A stretch of 64,000 bases of DNA from Megalobrama amblycephala. Its lineage: Eukaryota > Chordata > Actinopteri > Cypriniformes > Xenocyprididae. A program made the position numbers and the translations under genes. This document shows, piece by piece, positions 25,094-40,009 of this stretch (the stretch's first letter is position 1; the number at the start of each line of letters is the position of its first letter). Location: the NCBI RefSeq assembly GCF_018812025.1, contig NC_063065.1, positions 33,559,621-33,623,620 of the forward strand. Reading direction: 5' to 3'. The notes beneath the pieces were generated by a model that had not been told where the DNA came from, made no database searches, and was given only the letters and a program-made list of their open reading frames with translations.

Positions 25094-26067
25094 AGGTGCC
25101 CTAGATTATGTTTTTAAAAGATGTAATATAAGTCTAAGGTGTCCCCTGAATGTGTCTGTGAAGTTTCAGATCAAAATACCCCATAGATTTTTTTTTTATT
25201 AATTTTTTTAACTGCCTATTTTGGGGCATCATTATAAACGCGCCGATTTTATGCTGCGGCCCCTTTAAATCCCGTGGTCCACGCCCACGGAGCTCGCGCT
25301 TGCCTTGAACAGTGCCTTAACAAAGTTCACACAGCTAATATAACCCTCAAAATGGATCTTTACAAAGTGTTCGTCATGCATGCGGCATGCATGCGTCGGA
25401 TTATGTGAGTATTGTATACTGTTATATTGTTTACTTCTGATTTTGAATGAGTTTGATAGTGCTCCGTGGCTAACGGCTAATGCTACACTGTTGGAGAGAT
25501 TTATAAAGAATGAAGTTGTGTTTATGCATTATACAGACTGCAAGTGTTTAAAAATGAAAATAGCGACGGCTCTCTCGTCTCCGTGAATACAGTAAGAAAC
25601 GATGGTAACTTTAACCACATTTAACAGTACATTAGCAACATGCTAACGAAACATTTAGAAAGACAGTTTACAAATATCACTAAAAATATCATGTTATCAA
25701 TGATCATGTCAGTTATTATTGCTCCATCTGCCATTTTTCGCTATTGTTCTTGCTTGCTTACCTAGTCTGATGATTTGGTTGTGCAGATCCAGACCTTAAT
25801 ACTGGCTGCCCTTGTCTAATGCCTTTCATAATGTTGGGAACATGGGCTGGCATATGCAAATATTGGGGGCGTACACCCCGACTGTTACGTAACAGTCAGT
25901 GTTATGTTGAGATTCGCCTGTTCTTCGGAGGTCTTTTAAACAAATGAGATTTATATAAAAAGGAGGAAACAATGGAGTTTGAGACTCACTGTATGTAATT
26001 TCCATGTACTGAACTCTTGTTATTTAACAATGCCAAGATAAATTACATTTTTCATTCGAGGGCACCT
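25094..26067. mobile_element. TTAA-flanked element (AGGTGCCCT ends)
   Basis: AGGTGCCCT and its inverse lie at the ends, with TTAA on both sides (25090-25093, 26068-26071), as in Kolobok or piggyBac-type insertions. The left inner sequence (GTGTCCCCTGAATGTGTCTG) recurs inverted in the 58339-59058 element, so they are one family. 974 bases, no transposase. Confidence 0.8.
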
Positions 26068-26071
26068 TTAA

Positions 26072-27115
26072 GTCTGACTTCTTATAAAAGCTCAATTTGA
26101 GATATAATTCATGTCTGTAACCCCCCCAAAAAAGTTTAATACTTAGGATTAGCTGATTTGTTCAACTATCAAGCATCAGTAATAGTGAAACATCACTATC
26201 TAGAAGTTGGTCTAAAACACTAATGAAAGAAAGTGAAGCAAAACAACAAATCAAACTTGTCCGATAAGAATTTCTTATTATTCCAATAAAAAATACATTC
26301 ATACAGAAATATAACAATTTTGCAAAACAATTTCAAATAAAATTCATATAAAGCAAAAACAAATAAAAATCTTAGAAAAAGGTTTTTTTCTGTGTTTTCC
26401 GACCTAACGTTTCCGTTTTTATTCTTTTTGTACAAATATTCTTTAGACAAGAGGGATTCATGAGAGAAAACATAAGTGATAGAAAGTGTTGGTAGAAGCA
26501 AGCAAATGGAAAACTTGATTAAGGCTCCATTAGCACTTGACTAATATTGGCCACTGTTGGAAAGACACAATGTTCTTTGCCCACGAAACCCTGGCTGGTC
26601 TGATTTAATGGCAGCACAAGCTGCTTCAAGTTACTTTTCTCCTGCTGAAACAATCCGTATCTACGAAGCTGCTCAACATGCAACAGTGTCAAACCTTCAT
26701 CGCACGGCGCTTATAAAAGCACGCTACTCAAAGAATTCAAGCATATAACTATGTACAATAAATTTAATCGATCGTTTGGTCCCTGAAAACATTACAGTTT
26801 ACATTTCGGGCAAAAGAAATGCACACAGCCGAACGAGCGGCTTTCTCCACGTCCGTAAATTTCCATTGTAAATGTTGAAAAAGTGTGCGATATATCTTTA
26901 TCTTTCTGGATGGCTGTGCACTGTTTCCACAATACTGTCGCTGGACTAAAACAACGGCATCCAGACAGGTCAATATCGAACTGCCCGAGTCAGCAGTCTG
27001 TAGCAGGCAGGGCCTTCAGCAATTCATTACAGAGAGGCAGTACAAGGCAAGGCCTGTCTGACTGGAGCTTGTTAATTACAATAAATCTTTAGGCGCTTTT
27101 TTTTTTTTTTTTTTC
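26072..27115. other. intergenic sequence beyond the klf6 3' end
   Basis: No repeat ends or exon recognised. It could hold the far part of a very long klf6 3' UTR: a further minus-strand AATAAA lies at about 26416. A T run at 27097-27114 is an A run on the gene strand. Confidence 0.35.
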
Positions 27116-27691
27116 TTTATTCTTGGTTACAAGGGACGGGGGGAGTTGGCATTCCACAAACGTTCAAGCCTTGCGTTACACAACAGCCTGTTTTAAGAGC
27201 TTTTTGTCTCTCACAGATAGAGATCTAAAGCGTACTCAAAAGATCATTCAGTAGATACCAAATCCGTAACTTTAAGTGCTCTACATTGCAGATTTGACAA
27301 CATCTAGAAATGCGAGGGCAAATATTAGTGACAAAGAATGAAATCGCATGCTCAAGAATAACAATATATTATGTATCTACAAGGGCTTGGCTACAGTGGC
27401 CTCGGAAATGGGAAAGGTGCATGTTCATGTGAAACAGAGCCTTAATAAAGCTTTTTCAATCACTTATACATGACATTTTGCGACCCCCAATTGGAAAGGT
27501 CACTTGCATAAGGCACCATTAAGGCCAACAGTGCATTAACAACAGGTAAAATGGATAGAAAGAGAGAATTTAGTCCTCAAGATGAAATGAGTCTTGTATG
27601 AAATGGTCGCTGATTGGTAGTATTCTCTCCCCCCCCCCCCATTGGAAAAAGAAAAAAGAGGGAATTTAGAGTGAAGAATGATCAATGTGTT

Positions 27692-27699
27692 TATGTACA
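27692..27699 (-). promoter_or_regulatory. Pumilio-type RNA element in klf6 3' region
   Basis: The minus strand reads TGTACATA, an exact match to the UGUANAUA Pumilio consensus. It lies just beyond the first AATAAA, so it would be included only in a longer 3' UTR. Confidence 0.3.
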
Positions 27700-27735
27700 A
27701 TATTGTAACATTTAACCAATTGTATTTAGCTGCGC

Positions 27736-27741
27736 TTTATT
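27736..27741 (-). terminator. candidate klf6 polyadenylation signal (AATAAA)
   Basis: Minus-strand AATAAA in the context CCAATAAAGCGC, about 860 bases after the stop codon. It is the first canonical signal I saw after the stop. Cleavage would be expected 10-30 bases further down the minus strand. Confidence 0.4.
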
Positions 27742-28601
27742 GGAATCTATTTGCAGTCCCAATTACAAAAAAAACAAAAAAGAGAAGAGAGAGAAGTACA
27801 AACCCCAATACCATGCAACACCTGTTTATGATAGTGAAGTTATAATTGTGTTACATCTCTAAGCACACAGCTTATACAACGGACTACAAATGAGCTTTTG
27901 TAGCCTGTCAAAAAAACAAGCTACCGAACACATTGCACATTTAGTAGCTGCACCGAACACCAAAAAAGCCACTTTCATTCAGGACCGAGTTTCCGCCCCC
28001 CCTTTAGATGGGGGCAGGGGGTGAAACCCTGGCCGATTCGTCCCCCTCCCTCAGTCTTGCGCCACAGAGCCCGGGGGCGTCTGGCAGGAGTCCTCAGTCT
28101 CACGGCTTCATTCAGACTTTGCCGTTCTCACATACCGTGTGGAAACAAAAACGGAACTTGTTTCCCGACACCATTCAGCCCACAAGTGATACACTGGTAC
28201 CCCCCTCCCACCCTTCTTCTTCGCACACGGGTCATTCATCCGCTCACGTCAAACAGGATTTGTTTTAAAGTACCAGTGTATAGTCCAGGAGTTGTCCAAA
28301 ACATCATGCACCATACAACACACCATTCATTCGCTCTTTTTTTTTTTTTTTTTTAAATTTTGTTTTGTTTTTTAACTAAATCATCCTCCTCTGTTCGATT
28401 CTTCATACGTGATTTTGTCCCTTCCTTTTCCGTTTCAACAACCAGTCAGTCCGCCTTTATCCCGGGGCTCACGGAGGCACAGGATATGGTGCAAAATGGC
28501 ATGCTTTGGCTGGAACACACTCCCCCCATTTCTTGCAGGGCCAGGTCAACCAGGAAGCTGGTCAGGACACAACAGATCCCCAGCGTGAAGCTACGACCCG
28601 C

Positions 28602-33017
<4,416 letters not shown>

Positions 33018-33363
33018 TGCAATCCCAAGTATCAGGCAATAAAAGACAAGAAAAATATATATAGATATCTTGTTGAATCAAGATAAAGTGTGACAAGAAA
33101 GCGTCCTCTTCGTGCAATAGCAACGCGGTGCAGCCGTCGCTTTGCTCAGAGTCCGCTAGTCCGTCTGTTGAGCTCACTCTATATTTGCAAACACACTGAA
33201 CTCACGCACAGCTCTGCGCTCTGTCAACTTCCCCTATTCAAACCTCGCAGCCTGCCTACCCCCTCGTGACAACGTGACGTTCCCTCATAACGCGTCCAAT
33301 CAAACCAGACCAGGTTGCGCGGGCGCATATGATATCACCTTAAGCCAATGGCAGCGGCGTGTG

Positions 33364-33370
33364 TTTATAA
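33364..33370 (-). promoter_or_regulatory. putative klf6 TATA box
   Basis: The minus strand reads TTATAAA about 350 bases upstream of the klf6 ATG. ATTGG (inverted CCAAT) boxes at 33392-33396 and 33426-33430 lie upstream on the minus strand, at about -55 and -90 from a start near 33338. A CRE-like TGACGT at 33275-33280 would fall in the 5' UTR. The actual start site is unknown; an AT-rich stretch near 33180 is an alternative. Confidence 0.45.
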
Positions 33371-33391
33371 GTCCGCCCTCGTGGGGCTGTG

Positions 33392-33430
33392 ATTGGTTTA
33401 TTCAACCGTACGAGGCTGCGCGCTGATTGG
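33392..33430. promoter_or_regulatory. paired CCAAT (ATTGG) boxes shared by a divergent promoter
   Basis: GATTGG occurs at about 33391-33396 and 33425-33430, spaced 34 bases apart. These NF-Y-type boxes sit between a minus-strand TATA at 33364 and a plus-strand TATA at 33449. Further CCAAT motifs on the plus strand are at 33296-33300 and 33345-33349. Clustered CCAAT boxes are characteristic of bidirectional promoters. Confidence 0.55.
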
Positions 33431-33448
33431 AGGTTATTTTTAGAAGAG

Positions 33449-33458
33449 TATATAAAGG
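33449..33458 (+). promoter_or_regulatory. plus-strand TATA box pointing away from klf6
   Basis: TATATAAAGG is a consensus TATA box followed by a GC-rich stretch. It would start transcription near 33480. ATTGG boxes lie about 55 and 90 bases upstream of that point. Confidence 0.55.
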
Positions 33459-33481
33459 CCCTGTGCTCGAGCCCTTCGTTT

Positions 33482-33775
33482 CTGTTTCTTGACGACGGAG
33501 TGTCACACGCGCATTGGTTTGGCCAGAGCGAGCGCTGTGTGCAATCGGTTGAGTCTCCTAGAGAACTTTAAAGTTTTGAAATACGTTCTTTTTCCATGTT
33601 GCCTGTTTTTTTTTTTTTTTTTGCTCCCTAGAGTAACCCCTACAAACAAAAATAAGGGTTTGGAGACGTTCCAAGCATTTTTTGAATACCACAAATAAAT
33701 TGTCCCTGTTACTTCACAGATATCAGTGAAATAAATGTCTTATATTGTAATAAAATGTCTCTGGCAGTCTTGTTG
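33482..33775 (+). ncRNA. possible short divergent transcript from the klf6 promoter
   Basis: Inference only. Starting about 25 bases past the plus-strand TATA, the region ends in three AATAAA signals (33694, 33730, 33749) followed by GT-rich sequence. A long T tract ending in CCCTAG at 33631 resembles a splice acceptor, and a weak donor-like GTTGAG lies at 33548. Short open frames exist but none resembles a known protein. It could be a promoter-associated lncRNA, or the signals could be chance. Confidence 0.3.
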
Positions 33776-33870
33776 GCTTTGTAAACCATAAAAAAAGAGA
33801 AGAATTTCTGAAAATTTAGCCAGTCAGATAAGCTACACTGTTTGTGTGTCAATCTTTGTGTATGTTGATA

Positions 33871-34272
33871 TGTGACCCTGCACCACAAAACCAACCATCA
33901 GGGTCTTTTTTTTTTTCTTTTTTTTTTGGGAAATTGAGATCTATACATCATCTGAAAGCTGAATAATAAGCTTTCCATTGATGTATGGTTTGTTAGGATA
34001 GGACAATATTTGGCAAAGATACAGCTCAAATCTGGAATCTGAGGGTGCAAAATTTTTTTAAGTTGTCCAAATGAAGTCCTTAGCAATGCATATCCACTCA
34101 CAAAAAAAAAAAAAAAAAATGCATTTTATATATATTTACAGTAGGAAATGTACAAAATATCTTCATGGAACATGATCTTTACTTAATATCTCAATGATTT
34201 TTGGAATAAAAGAAGAATTGATCATTTTGCTACAAATATACCCGTGTGACTTATGACTGGTTTTGTGGTCCA
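33871..34272. mobile_element. inverted-repeat element (TGTGACCCTGCACCACAAAACC)
   Basis: Left end TGTGACCCTGCACCACAAAA; near the right end ATGACTGGTTTTGTGGTCCA is its inverse but lacks the final bases. About 400 bases with A- and T-runs. A very common fish family. It starts just beyond the predicted divergent klf6 promoter transcript. Confidence 0.7.
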
Positions 34273-35409
34273 TTTAACTTCGAATATGTATTGCAACTTT
34301 CACATCTTTCTCTATTAATGACCATTCAAAAGTAAAAAAAAAAAAAAAAAATATGAAATCAATATTTTCCCAGGTCTGCTGCGTATATATAGGCCTATGG
34401 GTCTATTTGATGCCTAATTAGAAATGATTTAACATCATGTTACAGTGTATTCTTAATTATGAAAATATGCTAATTCATATATTTTAATTTATACCACATT
34501 ATGGCACACTTCTGGGTGTAATCTGCAAGCCAAGCAGCAAAAAAACTGTAAAAAAAGAAAAAAAGAAAAGAAAAATAAACTTAAAAAGTAAGTTAACTGG
34601 TTGAAATCAAATTTCATTGAAATCAAAAATTTGAGTTAAAACGATGAAGATGATTGGTTTAATCAACAGAAACTCACAATATTGTGTTATCTGAACCATA
34701 TTAATTATTGAAGTTGATTTGACAAAAGTAAAAATGTTGATAACAAATCATGAAAATATATTTTTAAAGTGTACCTTTAAAATGAATATGAATGCTAACA
34801 GCTCTCTTGCTTTAAGATAACATTTGAGGTAAGCTTTTTACTTATTTTACATTTGTAGTGGGAGGAGGATACATTGGATAATCAAATAAACAAAAACTCT
34901 TTACATAGAAAGCACTTATGTTGCTATAGTTGCAGATACAAGAGTGAAATTTGGCAAGACACATTGCACATGAGTCAGACGTGAAGGATGTGGACACTAG
35001 TCAGTTAACACATGAGGACAGCACTGCCCAGTTGACTTGTCTACTCTTTATATAGCTACTTGTTTGGGGTCTGTCTGGAGTAACTTGAGGTGTTTAATGA
35101 ACCTAGTCTGTCTGTTTGGTTACTCTACCTTAACATAACTTCTGATTTAGTAGGCCAAATATGGCAATGGTTTCAAGTTATTTGAGTCAAACAGCGCTCC
35201 AAAAGCATTTGATGTAGAATATGATACCTTAGCTAAAACACATAACTGCAACTGATATGACTTCTGGTGCATTCATCAATTGAAATGAAAAGTGAAGTGG
35301 AGCATTGTGGGATAAAGTATTTTGTGCAGTGTGCTCTGGTTTTATAATGCACATAGTAGTATTCTAAACATACAGCAAACTTGCGTACTGCACACTGCAT
35401 ACACCTGAA
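34273..35409. other. AT-rich intergenic sequence
   Basis: A runs at 34335 and 34550. The stretch 34530-34780 has the look of a decayed miniature element, without provable ends. No exon. Confidence 0.35.
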
Positions 35410-36018
35410 AGGGTTAATTCTGTCATTAATTACTCACCCTCATGTCGTTCCACACCCGTAAACCTTCGTTCATCTTCAGAACACAAATTAAGATATTTTT
35501 GATGAAATCCGATGGATCAGTGAGGCCTGCATTGCAGCATGATTGATTCACACTTTCAGATGCCCAGAAAGCTACTAAAGACATATTTAAAACAGTCATG
35601 TGACTACAGTGGTTCAACCTCAATGTTATGAAGTGACGAGAATACTTTTTGTTTGCAACAACAACAACAACAACTAAATAACAACTTTTTTCAACAATAT
35701 CTAGTGATGGGTGATTTCAAAACACTGCTTCATGAAGCTTCGAAGCTTTACGAATCCTTTGTTTCGAATGAGTGGTTCGGAGCGCCAAAGTCACGTGAAT
35801 TCAGTAAACAAGGCTTTGTTACGTCATAAGTTTTTGATGCCAAAGTTACGTGAACTATTGAAATTTCAAAAGATTCGTAACGCTTCGAAGCTTCATGAAG
35901 CAGTTTTTTTTTAAATCGCCCATCACTAAATATTGTTGAAAAGTCATTATTTTGTTTTTGTTTTTTGGCGCACAAAATGTATTTTCGTCACTTTATAATA
36001 TCAAGGTTGAACCACAAC
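35410..36018. mobile_element. fold-back (palindromic) element copy
   Basis: Starts with GTCATTAATTACTCACCCTC. Its centre near 35815 is flanked by inverted arms: TAGTGATGGGTGATTTCAAA and AAATCGCCCATCACTA, CTTCATGAAGCTTCGAAGC and its inverse, and outward GTGGTTCAACC/GGTTGAACCAC. The arms are about 200 bases. Copies with the same phrases at 39213-39650 and 60625-60908 show it is one family in three deletion forms. No coding frame. Confidence 0.75.
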
Positions 36019-36354
36019 TATTGTTTAAAAAATACTATATGTCTGGTTTAAAATGAACACAAAATATAACATAATTACTAGAGGCAACAGTAATAATCTG
36101 GAAAACATTTATTAATAAGCAATTTAATCAATTTATTCATTCAACTTATTAATAAAATGTTAATTTCCAACATATTTTGGGTTCATTTTAAGAAAGCAAT
36201 GCAGCCATTTTTAAACAAAAGTTGAGTTAAATAAAACTGCCCAGCACGTTGGGCAAACAAATAACCCAACTGCTGGGTTAAAACAACCCAATCGCCGGAT
36301 TTGTCCAATTTCAACCCAACATGGGTTGTTTTTAACTCAGAATTTCTTAGAGTG
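36019..36354. mobile_element. partial AACCCAGC-type element
   Basis: Body and right end (AACAACCCAAT, CAACCCAACATGGGTTGTTT, CTTAGAGTG then TA) match the element at 39136-40005. The left terminal repeat is missing. A fold-back element copy directly abuts it. Confidence 0.65.
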
Positions 36355-36659
36355 TAGTATGCTTTGGATTCATTCACTTCAATGTGGTTTGTATACAGTC
36401 ACTTTTTTTACAAAGTGAATCATTGAATTGGAAATCTAAAGGTGTTGTTCAGCATACAGTAATAACTATCATAGATTTTATTCAAGTATTCTTTATTTAT
36501 TGAGCTCTCGTGTTTTTCATGATCAAAGTTATAGACAAATATACATCTATGAATGATTAATTGTTTTGGATGATCGATTTGTTTATGGAACAACTGTATT
36601 AGCCTGTACCCGTTTGGCTTTTTTAACACTAGCGATTCACATACTCTCAATGTAATCAC

Positions 36660-38640
36660 TTAATCCTCTGGAATGGCTCTGAAATTGAGAGATACCGCTT
36701 TTATCGCTTGCAGAAGACTTGCGGGTAAAGTTAATTTACACGCTGATCTGGCCTCCCGTCCTCCGAGTTCAGTAGAGATGTTACAAACAACATTTCCAGA
36801 ACAGAGTGCCATTGTCCAGCGCCACAGTATAGTCTGGTGCTAACCTCTGGAGAACTGAGTCCCTATTGTAGCTCTCAGCTGGGCCATATTTGTAACTCGT
36901 AGCATCTGATTCAGTCATATGGTGGTGTCTTTGGAGCTGCAGAGCCTGGCTATGATAGTCATTTCAAGGAATTTTTGAGCTGCTTGTCAGAGGGGAAGTG
37001 GTGCAACTGTTAATCATTGCCAAAGGTCAGACATTCCGGACAATGGCTTTGTCCAGCCTGCTTTTGAACTGAAAGAGTGCCATTGAGGACAGTCAGTCAC
37101 TCCGGACCTCAGCGTCTGTCCTTTTAAACCCATTGGAATTGAACTGCAACAATGAGTTGCAGTTTAACAGAGCGTCTTAATGTCACGCTTTACACCGCCC
37201 TGCGTTAAGCTGATCTGAGCATTTGTGCCGTCATAACCGAGAATGTCTGAAGTGAGCGTCGGAGTGAATGAGAACCCTTTGGAGTCTCTATACGCATCGA
37301 CTAACGAACCAAGCGACAACAATGTTGTGCGACAACAAAGCAATCCACGATGGAAAGTTGCCACTTGACGGTCTTTTAATCCCCATTTGTATCCAGCGGG
37401 ATGTTTCATTAAGGAAGTGTCCAGAAAATACTCTGCGGTGGGCCCTGGCAGCCTTTATCTCTTTTAGCAAGGTTCTAAACTCTATCATCATTATGCAACC
37501 CTCCCTGCACAGTAGCCACAGGAAAGAGCAATTACGCACAGGGTCCATTTTAATACATCAATGTCAGTACAATCAGTAAGTTGTTGCAGGTTGTTCTTTT
37601 TCCCTTCTAAGCGATGTGCCGTATGGAAGGCCATTTATCCCGCGAGTACCCATCCCTTGATGCGTGCGAAAACAATTATTGGCCGTTCTTTTCAGGAAAA
37701 GTTGATCCTGCGAGCAGCCAGCGCGCACGGGTCAGAGGAGAGAGAATGGCCGGAAACTAGTCGCTATGCAAATAGACTGAGACACTAATTAGCCTTAATA
37801 CAGCGCAGACATGGAACAGGCCAAGCATTTCCAATTGGATTTGCTGAAGCGAGGAAACGCACACCAATAGCTGTGTTTTATTAAAACTGGACATGTGCCA
37901 AACCTGTTCGTTCTCCCCCCCTCCCCGAGTCCCCAAAGTGACAGCAATACCATCAATGCCTGTTTTGTTCATGGGTTACAAACAAAAGACTTTGAGTGTG
38001 TGCATTTGTGCTCACCTTGTCTAATGTGGCTATATGAATGCACAAGTATATGCAGTTAATTTGGCCCTCGCTGTCTTATTTAATGCATTTTGTGTAGCGA
38101 TGGAAGACAATTACCAATTTAAGTGTCCAATAACTTGGCAAACTTGCGAAAAAGCCAATTGTAATTCAGCAAATCATCCCTAAACAATTTACATTACCAG
38201 GTGCATGTAATTGAGATGCATTGCTTTTCATAAGGACGTTGAGCGATTGCTCAGGCATTAATAAAATGAAAATAAATTGATTGATTGGGAATCAATGCAG
38301 TGACATCAATCTTTGCCGGTAAAAGAGTAGGAGAGAGAGACAAAAGGAGAAATCAATATTCTTTCTAATGCACCATGTCATAAATCAGAATTGTCTTACT
38401 GTATGCGGTACCTGGCGACGCAAAAGTGATCATTGGCTTCATTAGTCTTTACACATGGTCTGTCTCTGTTTGCTCACTGTTGCGGACGCTTCATTGAAAT
38501 TCAGCCAAGGGTGGCATTAAACGATCTGTGTGTGTCTCTTGTCAGATCCGTGTGTATTGACGGGTAGAGAAGTCAGCCACGGCGCAGCTGGCACTTGACC
38601 TTGCGGAGGGCACTGAAGCCTTCTTTTATAAACAACTCAA
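36660..38640. other. low-repeat block, candidate regulatory DNA
   Basis: About 2 kb of mixed-composition sequence without tandem or inverted repeats, unlike its surroundings. It carries NR-like AAGGTCA with TEAD-like ACATTCC near 37024, CAGGTG E-boxes and many TAAT cores near 38170-38290. No exon with splice sites and a known product was seen. A cluster of conserved enhancers is an inference. Confidence 0.35.
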
Positions 38641-38904
38641 ATATTTATATTCAGTAATATTTTTTTTGTCAATATAAAATGAACCAACATTGTGATTCAT
38701 TTTTGTTTTTATTTGGCCGTTGAGTTTCCTAATAAGTCCTATGACTTATTGTGTCACGGCCCATGAGTATTTTAATAGTGTTTTTGATTTAATTATTAAT
38801 ATGCTGTTAAAGTTTCAATTTTTTTCAATGAATTTGATTAATAATTTGCTTGCAGCATCATTTAAAAAGGTTTTCCACAATTTTGAGTCAATGGCACTCA
38901 TTTA

Positions 38905-39075
38905 TTTTGGTTGCACTTTATTTTTATTCTTCTACTTTAGACATTCTACTAACGATAGTAACGTTTCAACTACATCAACTAATTCTTATTAGAGTATTAG
39001 TAGACTGTTAGGATTTAGGTAAATAGAATACGTTGACATGTAGCTGCAAAATGACTTAAGTCTGTTGGGGAGCAT
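38905..39075. mobile_element. half copy of the GGTTGCACTTTATTTT element
   Basis: GGTTGCACTTTATTTTTATT, ACTTTAGACATTCTACTAA and TTAGAGTATTAGTAGACTGT match the left half of the element at 62025-62337. The right terminal repeat is not seen. Confidence 0.6.
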
Positions 39076-39135
39076 CAAAAGTGTTATCAGATATTATTCA
39101 AGGTAAAAAATACAAATTTAATTTACAAGTACATA

Positions 39136-40005
39136 CACTCTAAAAAAATGCTGGGTTAAAAACAACCCAAGTTGGGTTGAAAATGGACAAACCCAGTGAA
39201 TGGGTTGTTTTAAAGGGTTATTTCACCCAGAAAGGTACTAAAGATGTATGCAAAACAGTTCATGTGACTACAGTGGTTCAACCTTAATGTTATGAAGAAA
39301 ACTTTTTGTGTGCCAAAAAAACTTTTGTTTCGAATCAGTGGTTCAGAGCATGTATCAAACTGCCAAAGTCACGGGAAGCATTGAAATTTCGAAGCATTTC
39401 GAAAAACCTATGATGTAACAAAGCCGTTTACTGAAATCACATGACCACTGATTCGAAACAAAAGATTCATAAAGCTTCGAAGCTTCATGAAGCAGTGTTT
39501 TGAAATCGCCAATGCAGGCCTCACTGAGCCATCTGATTTTGAAAATTTTTAATTTGTGTTCCGAAGATGAACGAAGGTCTTACGGGTGTGGAATGACATG
39601 AGGGTGAGTAATGAATGACAGAATTTAAATTTTTGGGTAAACTAACTGTTTAACCCAATGGTTGAGTTAAATGTTTGCCCAACCTGCTGGGTAGTTTTAT
39701 TTAACTCAACTATTTTTAAAAAATGACTCTATTGCTTGCTAAAAAAATGACCCAAAGTATGTTGGAAATCAATATTTATTAATATTTTAATGAATAATAA
39801 TTAAACAATAAACATTTATTAAATTGCTTATTGTTGCCTCTAATAATTATGTGTCTGATTTTTAATTTTTTGCCAGTCAATTTTTAAAAATGCCCAGCAC
39901 GTTGCAAACAATTAATCCAACCGCTGGGTTAAAACAACCCAATCACTGGGTTTGTCCATTTTCAACCCAATTTGGGTTGTTTTTAACCCAGCATTTTTTA
40001 GAGTG
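39136..40005. mobile_element. AACCCAGC-type element with nested fold-back copy
   Basis: Ends CACTCTAAAAAAATGCTGGG and inverted CACTCTAAAAAATGCTGGGT with TA on both sides (39134-39135, 40006-40007). Terminal repeats extend for about 80 bases (AACAACCCAAGTTGGGTTGA). A fold-back family copy at about 39213-39650 splits it. TA targets suit a Tc1/mariner-mobilised element. No transposase. Confidence 0.82.
39213..39650. mobile_element. nested fold-back element, inverted relative to 35410
   Basis: Contains GTGGTTCAACCTTAATGTTA, GCTTCGAAGCTTCATGAAGC, AAGATGAACGAAGGTCTTAC and ATGACATGAGGGTGAGTAAT, all present in the copies at 35410 and 60625. It is inserted in the arm of the AACCCAGC element, so it is younger than that element. 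Left end truncated. Confidence 0.68.
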
Positions 40006-40009
40006 TACT

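Larger units (their letters stand above)
27116..28601 (-). other. klf6: probable klf6 3' untranslated region
   Basis: Sequence after the klf6 stop, read on the minus strand, has no transposon ends and no convincing coding frame. Minus-strand AATAAA signals occur at 27736-27741 (about 860 bases past the stop) and 27116-27121 (about 1480 bases past it). Another possible signal lies at about 26416. Mammalian KLF6 has a long 3' UTR, so any of these could be used. The end is not determined. Confidence 0.5.

Noticed and set aside
28021..28356. Plus-strand frames opposite the klf6 3' region
   Set aside because: Low-complexity Pro/Ser-rich readings of the antisense strand of a probable 3' UTR.
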